A DNA stretch of 61,843 bases from a virus: the IMG/VR virus record IMGVR_UViG_3300027965_000203, positions 1 through 61,843 of that record. One strand, written 5' to 3'. Shown piece by piece: positions 56,051 to 61,843 of the stretch. Positions within the stretch are counted from its first letter, which is position 1. Each line of letters begins with the position of its first letter. The notes beneath the pieces were generated by a model. It did no database searches. It saw only the letters and a program-made list of their open reading frames with translations, and was not told the origin of the DNA. A program made the position numbers and the translations under genes.

Positions 56051-56380
56051 ATGAAGCGCACCGTTGCCGTGGCCTTCGTTCTCGCGCTCGGACTGGGCTC
56101 CGCGCATGCCGCCGGGCTGCTCACCGAGCAACAGGCTCGCGCCAAAGCGATTGCTCTCCTCAAGGGCGACCCTTATGGCCAGACCGATGCGGCCGTCGCC
56201 AAGAACATGAAGCAGGCGCGGCTCGTGCAGAATGCGGAGAGCCAAGCATGCGGTCGCAAGGCGACGGTGTGGGAATTCCACGTGGTGGCCAAGGGCGACA
56301 ATGGCCCGATCGACGGCTACCTCGCGCTCGATGCGCGCTCCGGCAAGATGGTGTGCGCCAACCTGCCGTTCCTGGACTAG
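56051..56380 (+). CDS. Small secreted protein, PepSY-like, host side
   Basis: A 109-residue protein with signal peptide MKRTVAVAFVLALGLGSAHA. The mature part has EQQARAKAIALLKGDPYG, then WEFHVVAKGDNGPIDGYLAL and DARSGKMVCANLPFLD. The pattern of a helix followed by a strand pair with IDGYLALDARSGK resembles PepSY-type periplasmic domains. It is the first gene beyond the attachment site, so it belongs to the host chromosome. Its stop overlaps the convergent regulator gene by four bases. Confidence 0.75.
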   Translation: MKRTVAVAFVLALGLGSAHAAGLLTEQQARAKAIALLKGDPYGQTDAAVAKNMKQARLVQNAESQACGRKATVWEFHVVAKGDNGPIDGYLALDARSGKMVCANLPFLD

Positions 56381-57150
56381 GACGCGAGAGTCAGAGCCGC
56401 GCGCGATCCGGCGAGCGCTGGTGCGACGTCCCGATTAAGTCCCGTGATCGGGAGCCGCGCCGCGAGCTGCCGACCCACTGAGGGACTCGCGTCTGCCGAG
56501 ATCGAGCCGATCCGAATGAGGAGGGCCACAAGCTCGGCTTGGCGTCGCGTGTCGGTCTTTTCGAACGCGGCTTTGAGCCGCTTGCGGGCGGTCTCGTACG
56601 AGACGTCGCAGGCCCGCGCCGCCGCCTCGATCCGGTCCCCGGCGGCCAGGCGGAGGGCTAGCCGTGCCTCGCCCGCGGACAATCCGAACATGTCGCCGAG
56701 CTGTGCTTCCGTCGGCAACATCCCGCGCGCCGCGTCCAGGAGGACGATTATCGCATGCGCGGGCCGAAATAGTGATCTGGCCCGCGGATCGAGCGGAAGC
56801 GCTCGCAGGATGAGCGGCTGCGAAGCGTCCCGCGCGATCACGACCGGATCGGCCGTCGATGGGCGGCCGCGCCTGAGGGCCTTGCCGATCGCGTCCGTCA
56901 GCGCCCGGCTGGTGCATGGGTCCTCGGCGGCGAGCCGCCGGTTGCGGATCAGGAGCTCCTGGCCGATGCACGTTCCGGCCGCGGGAGTCATCCCAACGAT
57001 TTCGCAGGTGGCGTCCACCAGGATGGCGGCCGTCCCCAGGAGCCCCAGCAGCCCGCACAGCGCGTTCGCGCCGTCGGCGGCCGGGGCGACCGGATGCATG
57101 CCGTACATGTCGGCGCGTCCGCTGATCTGACGCATTATCGGTTGTCCCAT
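56377..57150 (-). CDS. LuxR-type helix-turn-helix regulator, host side
   Basis: A 257-residue protein. The N-terminal 150 residues look like a PAS-type sensory domain (LLGTAAILVDATCEIVGMTP, then PLDPRARSLFRPAHAIIVLL). Residues about 165-215 (EAQLGDMFGLSAGEARLALR, then AACDVSYETARKRLKAAFEK) form a LuxR/GerE-type HTH. Its start lies ten bases after the adhesin stop in the same direction, so the two genes may be co-transcribed. Direct regulation of the adhesin is possible but not shown. Confidence 0.82.
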   Translation of the reverse strand: MGQPIMRQISGRADMYGMHPVAPAADGANALCGLLGLLGTAAILVDATCEIVGMTPAAGTCIGQELLIRNRRLAAEDPCTSRALTDAIGKALRRGRPSTADPVVIARDASQPLILRALPLDPRARSLFRPAHAIIVLLDAARGMLPTEAQLGDMFGLSAGEARLALRLAAGDRIEAAARACDVSYETARKRLKAAFEKTDTRRQAELVALLIRIGSISADASPSVGRQLAARLPITGLNRDVAPALAGSRAALTLAS

Positions 57151-57160
57151 CCCGTCGGGC

Positions 57161-60100
57161 TCACGTGTGGGACGACGCCAACTGCGCCTGGGTGGGCGCG
57201 GGTGGATCGGTCACCAGCGTGCCGCCGTGACCATCGCTCGCGAGGGCGAAGTTCGCCGTGGTGTAGTCGCCGTAGAGGAGGATGTTGGAGGTCGCCGTGC
57301 CAGGGCCGTTGGTTACCGTCAGGGTGCCGCCGGTGCCGGCCGCGTTCTCGGTGAAGTTCACGGTCGTGGTCACGCCATAGACGAGGCCGCCGATGTCGAT
57401 CTGGTCTTGGCCGGTGAAGCCGACCACCGCATTCTGCTGGTTGGGATCGAAGCTGCCGGGGCCGGCGAGCTGCAGCGTCCCGGTCGCACCGCCAAAGGTC
57501 ACCGTAACGCCGGAGGTCTGTACGTATTGGATGCTCGCACCGTCCGCGATCGTGATCGCCTGGCCGCTGCCGAACAGCGTGTCATTGGTGCCTTCGATCG
57601 TGAGACTCGTCGTGGTCGAAGGCGTCTGAACCGGCAGGGTGATCTGGTCGTTGCTGCCGATGATGGTGGCCCCGACCAACTGATCGGTACCGCCATTGAG
57701 TGCCCCGAGCGCGATGTTCTTGTTGGCGACGTAGAGGATCTCGTTCGCGCCGTATACTTGGTCATTGTTGCCGTTCAGCGTCGCGGTGCCTCCGTTCGGC
57801 ATCTGGATGACCGCGTTGTCGCCGTTGACGACGTCGCCGTCGCCCATCAGCACGATCGAATTGGTTGGATCCGTGGCGTTGATCACCTCGTTGTTGCCGT
57901 AGACCGTGGCGCCCTGCTCGTTTTTGAGCGTCACGCCCGAGCCGTCTGGCAAGTCGATGATGTTGGCGAATCCCTCGACCGTGTCGTTGCTACCCGTCAG
58001 CACGAGCCCGTTGACCTGGCCGTTGAACGTCACGTTATTGCCGTTGATCGTGACATTCGATCCGATGGCCCCCCCGATCAGGTTCGCGCCGTCCTGGAGG
58101 TTGATCACATTGTTGCTGGCGCCGAACGTAAAACCGACGATGTCGTTCGACCCGGTCAGGGTCACGTTCAGGTTCGAGCCGAGCAAGATTTCCTGGGCGG
58201 CGCCGTCGACGACGGCATCCGCACCCTGGAGCGATATGATGTCCTGCTGACCGGATACATGGTCGCCGGCGCCGGTGAGCGTCACGAAGGCGTCGCTGAC
58301 GTTGACGGCGAGGCCGTTGCCGTTGACGATGTTGGACGTGCCGTCGACGTTCACGGTGGTGTTGTCTGCCGCATTGACGGTGTCCCAGCTGCCCGCGATC
58401 GTATCGCCGTTGCCGGCCAGCGCGAAGCTCGCGTAGCTGAACACGACATCCTGTCCGTCGCCGTTGATGACGCTCGGAATGATGTTGCCGTTGTTGGTGG
58501 GCGGGTCGTGGTCGGCGCCGTCGTCGGCCACCGGCCCGGTGGTGGCGAGGCCGGAGGTGGCGACACCGTCGTTTGTGATCGCATTGTAGTCGTTGAGAGC
58601 GATCGCCCTGACGCCGATCGAATAGCCCTCGTCGGCTTCCTGGACGATGTAGTACGGCGTTCGGGCGATCGGATTGGTGTAGCCGTCCGCCGAGCTGAAC
58701 CACTCATAGACGATGTCGCTGGCATCCGCTTCAGGCATGCCCGGGTCGCTCGCGGACAGGATCTGACCTTCCGCGAGCGTGCCGCTGATCGTCGGAGTGG
58801 CAACGGTCGGAGGCGCGTCCAGGATGCCGATCGAGTTGCTCGCCGACGATACCGTGGCACCGTCATCGTTGGTGATGGTCGCAACGACCTTGAGCTGACG
58901 GGTCTCGTCGCTCTCCTGCGCCGTATAGCTGTCGCCGAAGCCGATTGGATTGGTGAAGTTGTCGACCGAACTGTACCACGTATAAGTCACCGGGTTGTCG
59001 TTCTGCGCCGCCGTCGCCGAGGCCACCAGCGTTTGGCCCTCCTCACCGAGGCCGCTGATCGTCGGGAAGAGCGCGAACTGCGGCGGCGCATCGGTCACCA
59101 CCGCGGTGGGCGCGCTCGTTTGCGACACCGCCTGGCCTTGCTCGTTCGTGACCGTCGCGACCACTGTGATCGTCGACCCTTCGTCGGTCTCCTGAACCAC
59201 GTATTTGGTGCCGGTGCCGACCTCCGTGCCATGGCTGTACCACGCGTAGGTCACGGGGTTGTCGGGCTGCACTCCGGCCGCGAAGGCAAAGAGCGCCTGG
59301 CCTTCCTGCGCGGTGCCGCTGATGGTCGGGGAAACCAGGAAGGCGGGTGGCGCATCGGCTATTCCGGCAGTCGGCGCGCTCATTGCCGAGACGCTCACGC
59401 CGTTTTGGTTGGTGACCGTGGCTTTGACCTCGATGGTGTGCAGGTCGACGACGTTGATGAGGCCGTCCTGCGAGGTTGCGGTCAGGGCATCGGCGGACTC
59501 CGGGACGACGAGCGTCGGACCGTAGCCGATCGGGTTCGTGTAGTTGTCGGCCGATGAGTACCACGTATAGGTGACGAAATTATCGGGCTGACCGGAGCTG
59601 GCCGACGCCGTGAGGGTCTGGCCTTCCTGAGCGACGCCGCTGATGACCGGGATCGTCACCGTCGGCGCCGCATCCACCACCGTCGCGGTCGGCGCGCTGG
59701 TCGCCGAGGCAGTGACGCCGTTCTCGTTGGTCACGGTCGCCTTCGCCTCGATATTCCAGCCTTCGTCCGCTTCCTGGACCGTGTAGTTCGCACCCGATCC
59801 GATCTGGACCGTGTAGCCACTCTGCGAGGAGTACCAGGTGTAGTTCACCGGATCGTCGAGATCGCCGGTGGTTGCCGATACGGTCAGCATCTGCCCTTCC
59901 TGGGCATTGCCGGTGATGACCGGCGTGTTCACGGTCGGCGCCGCGTCGACGACCTTGGCGGTCGCGCTGCTGAACACCGTGCCGGCGACGGCGCCAGGAT
60001 CGTCCGGGTCGGTCGCCGAGATGGCGACGCGCAGGACGGCATTCTCATCGGCTTCCTGGACCACATAAGTCGCGTTCGTCGCCCCCGCGATGCTGCTCCA

Positions 60101-61843
60101 GGTATTGCCGTTGTCGGTCGATCGCTGCCACTGGTAGGCAAGCGCGAGATCACCGTCATTGGCGCCGACCGAGGCGGTCAGCGTCTGGCCTTCCTGCGCG
60201 GTGCCGCTGATCTGCGCGGCCTTGGCGGCGGTCGAGAACAAGAGGGCGCGCGTGTAGGTCTGGCTGTCGAAGACGTGGCCGGTGGTGGTGAACGTGGTCG
60301 CCCCGGTTTGCGTGCCGTTGTCGATCAGCTCGAACGAGGCGGTGATCGTCGACGTGTTCACCGTGTTGTGGCTGAGGTCGAGCTCGATCTGCGTGTTGCC
60401 GCTCACCTGCTGCGCGGTCAGGACCTGGTTTGCGATCGACTGGAACGCGTTGGTCGATGGGTTGAATTGCAGGAGGACGATATTGTCGCCCCCGGTGTTC
60501 GAGCGCTGCACCATCAGCTCCACGGATTCCGACTGCGCCACGCCCGTCGTGGCATTGGTCAGCCCGATGCCGTAGCCGCCGCCGCCCGGAACCGGCGTCG
60601 TGAGATCGAACGTGCCGCTCACCGTGAAGGTGCCGTTCTCCTTCAGCCCGGAATTGCTCTGCCCCGATCCGGTTCCCTCCGGCTGGGTATTGGTGACGAG
60701 CAGCGCCTGGACCTCCGCTCCGACGCCGCCCGAGACTGCACCACTCGACGACATGATCGCCTTGCCGCCGGATTCCGTCCACGTGCTCGCGTTCGAGCCG
60801 ACGCTGGTCGAGAATACGACCGGGGAGTTGCCGAACACGCCGGCGACGGGCGGCGGACCGCCCGCGAAGGTGTCATCGAAGATCGCGCTGCCCCTGACGA
60901 TCTTGAATTCGTCTGCCGCGTAGCTGAATGGAGTTGAGAGGACGGGCGGGACATCCGCGACCGTGCTCGTCGGCGCGCTCATTGCGCTCATCACCTGTCC
61001 GGTGTCGTCGGTGAATGACGCGACGGCACGGAAGATGCTTCCCTCGTCGCCCTCGCCAAGCTGATAGAACGAGGTGAGTATGTTGTTGCTGAGGCCGCTG
61101 GCCGTCGCCGGCACGTTGGTCCAGGTCGTGCCGCCGTTGCTCGATTTCTGCCATTGATAGGTGATCGGCGCCGCGAGGTCGTCCGTATCGCCCGTGATGG
61201 TCGCGCTCGCGGACAAGACCTGCCCCTGTTGGGTGGCCCCGCTGCCGAGCATCGACAGCGTCACCGACAAGCTCGCATTGTCGGTCACCGCCGACGTCGC
61301 CGTGCTGGTCGAGCTCGCGGTCTTGCCGTCGTCGTTGGTGACGGTGGCGACCACGTCGATGGTGTGGCCCTCGTCGCCCTCTTGCACCACGTAGGTAGCG
61401 CCGGTCGCGCCGGCGATGTTGTGACCGTCCTGCTGCCACTGGTAGGTGATGCCCCAGCCGGCCTCGGTGCCGCTCGCGCTCGCCGTGAGGGTCTGACCCT
61501 CCTGCGCGGTGCCGCTGATCGCAGCGCCGCTCGCAAAGCCGGGCGCCTGGTCGCTGACCGCGGCGGTCGCCGTGCTGGTCGAGCTCGCGGTCTTGCCGTC
61601 GTCGTTGGTGACGGTGGCGACCACGTCGATGGTGTGGCCCTCGTCGCCCTCTTGCACCACGTAGGTGGCGCCGGTCGCGCCGGCGATGTCGTGACCGTCC
61701 TGCTGCCACTGGTAGCTGATGCCCCAGCCGGCCTCGGTGCCGGCCGCGCTCGCCGTGAGGGTCTGGCCCTCCTGCGCGGTGCCGCTGATCGCAGCGCCGC
61801 TCGCAAAGCCGGGCGCCTGGTCGCTGACCGCGGCGGTCGCCGT
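57161..61843 (-). CDS. Giant Ig-like-repeat adhesin, 5' part outside window
   Basis: The open frame runs from the stop at 57161 to the right edge with no start, so at least 1560 residues of the C-terminal part are seen. It has many Ig-like domains of about 90 residues, each with a core I(S/T)GxAQEGQxLxASA and VVQExDEGxxIxVxATVTND. Towards the C-terminus these change to beta-helix-like NGNNxxVxG repeats (about 1000-1380) and an end typical of type I secreted RTX-like proteins (GDYTTANFALASDGHGGTLV). It is probably exported by a type I system and binds surfaces or cells. No calcium-binding RTX nonapeptides are obvious. Confidence 0.85.
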   Translation of the reverse strand, partial: TATAAVSDQAPGFASGAAISGTAQEGQTLTASAAGTEAGWGISYQWQQDGHDIAGATGATYVVQEGDEGHTIDVVATVTNDDGKTASSTSTATAAVSDQAPGFASGAAISGTAQEGQTLTASASGTEAGWGITYQWQQDGHNIAGATGATYVVQEGDEGHTIDVVATVTNDDGKTASSTSTATSAVTDNASLSVTLSMLGSGATQQGQVLSASATITGDTDDLAAPITYQWQKSSNGGTTWTNVPATASGLSNNILTSFYQLGEGDEGSIFRAVASFTDDTGQVMSAMSAPTSTVADVPPVLSTPFSYAADEFKIVRGSAIFDDTFAGGPPPVAGVFGNSPVVFSTSVGSNASTWTESGGKAIMSSSGAVSGGVGAEVQALLVTNTQPEGTGSGQSNSGLKENGTFTVSGTFDLTTPVPGGGGYGIGLTNATTGVAQSESVELMVQRSNTGGDNIVLLQFNPSTNAFQSIANQVLTAQQVSGNTQIELDLSHNTVNTSTITASFELIDNGTQTGATTFTTTGHVFDSQTYTRALLFSTAAKAAQISGTAQEGQTLTASVGANDGDLALAYQWQRSTDNGNTWSSIAGATNATYVVQEADENAVLRVAISATDPDDPGAVAGTVFSSATAKVVDAAPTVNTPVITGNAQEGQMLTVSATTGDLDDPVNYTWYSSQSGYTVQIGSGANYTVQEADEGWNIEAKATVTNENGVTASATSAPTATVVDAAPTVTIPVISGVAQEGQTLTASASSGQPDNFVTYTWYSSADNYTNPIGYGPTLVVPESADALTATSQDGLINVVDLHTIEVKATVTNQNGVSVSAMSAPTAGIADAPPAFLVSPTISGTAQEGQALFAFAAGVQPDNPVTYAWYSHGTEVGTGTKYVVQETDEGSTITVVATVTNEQGQAVSQTSAPTAVVTDAPPQFALFPTISGLGEEGQTLVASATAAQNDNPVTYTWYSSVDNFTNPIGFGDSYTAQESDETRQLKVVATITNDDGATVSSASNSIGILDAPPTVATPTISGTLAEGQILSASDPGMPEADASDIVYEWFSSADGYTNPIARTPYYIVQEADEGYSIGVRAIALNDYNAITNDGVATSGLATTGPVADDGADHDPPTNNGNIIPSVINGDGQDVVFSYASFALAGNGDTIAGSWDTVNAADNTTVNVDGTSNIVNGNGLAVNVSDAFVTLTGAGDHVSGQQDIISLQGADAVVDGAAQEILLGSNLNVTLTGSNDIVGFTFGASNNVINLQDGANLIGGAIGSNVTINGNNVTFNGQVNGLVLTGSNDTVEGFANIIDLPDGSGVTLKNEQGATVYGNNEVINATDPTNSIVLMGDGDVVNGDNAVIQMPNGGTATLNGNNDQVYGANEILYVANKNIALGALNGGTDQLVGATIIGSNDQITLPVQTPSTTTSLTIEGTNDTLFGSGQAITIADGASIQYVQTSGVTVTFGGATGTLQLAGPGSFDPNQQNAVVGFTGQDQIDIGGLVYGVTTTVNFTENAAGTGGTLTVTNGPGTATSNILLYGDYTTANFALASDGHGGTLVTDPPAPTQAQLASSHT
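61301..61843 (-). repeat. 270-base tandem repeats in the adhesin gene
   Basis: Copies begin at 61301 and 61571 and a third begins at 61841 at the window edge: exact 270-base (90-residue) period. The two complete units differ at only a handful of positions, for example at GHN versus GHD and ASASGT versus ASAAGT. Such near-identity suggests recent expansion or homogenisation, and assembly may collapse such copies. Confidence 0.88.

Noticed and set aside
55753-56163. A minus-strand frame across the attachment site containing ARTRDLRRDRP
   Set aside because: ARTRDLRRDRP is the usual false translation of the reverse strand of a tRNA 3' end; the frame has no plausible start on the phage side.
57167-59557. 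A 796-codon plus-strand frame
   Set aside because: Antisense to the repeat adhesin; its apparent repeats are the mirror of the adhesin repeats.

Overview
The window is a near-complete temperate podovirus prophage (about 1-56011) followed by about 5.8 kb of host chromosome (56012-61843). The DNA is GC-rich. A SciP/DUF1153-like regulator, a DUF6456-like protein and general protein style point to an alphaproteobacterial host, probably Hyphomicrobiales (Rhizobiales); I cannot name the genus. The right prophage border is marked by a displaced 3' fragment of tRNA-Asp (55961-56011) with no 5' half. No integrase is visible, so it and the intact tRNA-Asp should lie left of position 1.

Left arm (1-9145, leftward): a DNA metabolism operon with a C5-cytosine methyltransferase carrying nine extra repeats, a Mom/GNAT-like protein, a ribbon-helix-helix protein, an HNH-like protein, a RecD/Dda-like helicase, a Sak4-like RecA ATPase, an XRE regulator and several very small proteins. 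Immunity region (9146-10162): laid out like lambda, with a leftward promoter and two operators, a small membrane protein at the rex position, a repressor, a rightward promoter and operators, then a Cro-like gene. The two promoter-operator units share the same internal spacing.

Replication and middle region (10165-16616): two DnaA boxes, an array of GCGTGAC dyads with an AT-rich stretch, a replication-like protein, then small genes. These include an Acb2/Tad1-like candidate cyclic-nucleotide sponge and a SciP-like candidate cell-cycle regulator.

Late region (16724-45689, rightward): a P22-type morphogenesis module (terminase, portal, scaffold, coat, gp4-like, gp10-like, ejection proteins, two tail-fibre-like proteins), a leftward radical SAM/SPASM moron with a 25-residue membrane peptide, then a lysis region with GH108 endolysin, class 3 lipase, holin-like protein, outer-membrane beta-barrel and small membrane protein. 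It ends at a strong terminator (45766-45798). Nine late-region proteins begin with Sec-type signal peptides, which is unusual for virion-module products.

Right arm (45805-55756): a HigBA toxin-antitoxin pair, a minimal ATP-dependent DNA ligase, then a second leftward operon with a HerA-like ATPase, a helicase-methyltransferase fusion and a DpdA/TGT-like protein. In the circular phage this operon would lie next to the left-arm operon, so four candidate DNA-modification enzymes may form one early block split by integration.

Host flank: a small secreted protein, a LuxR-type regulator and the C-terminal part of a very large Ig-like-repeat adhesin, cut by the window edge.
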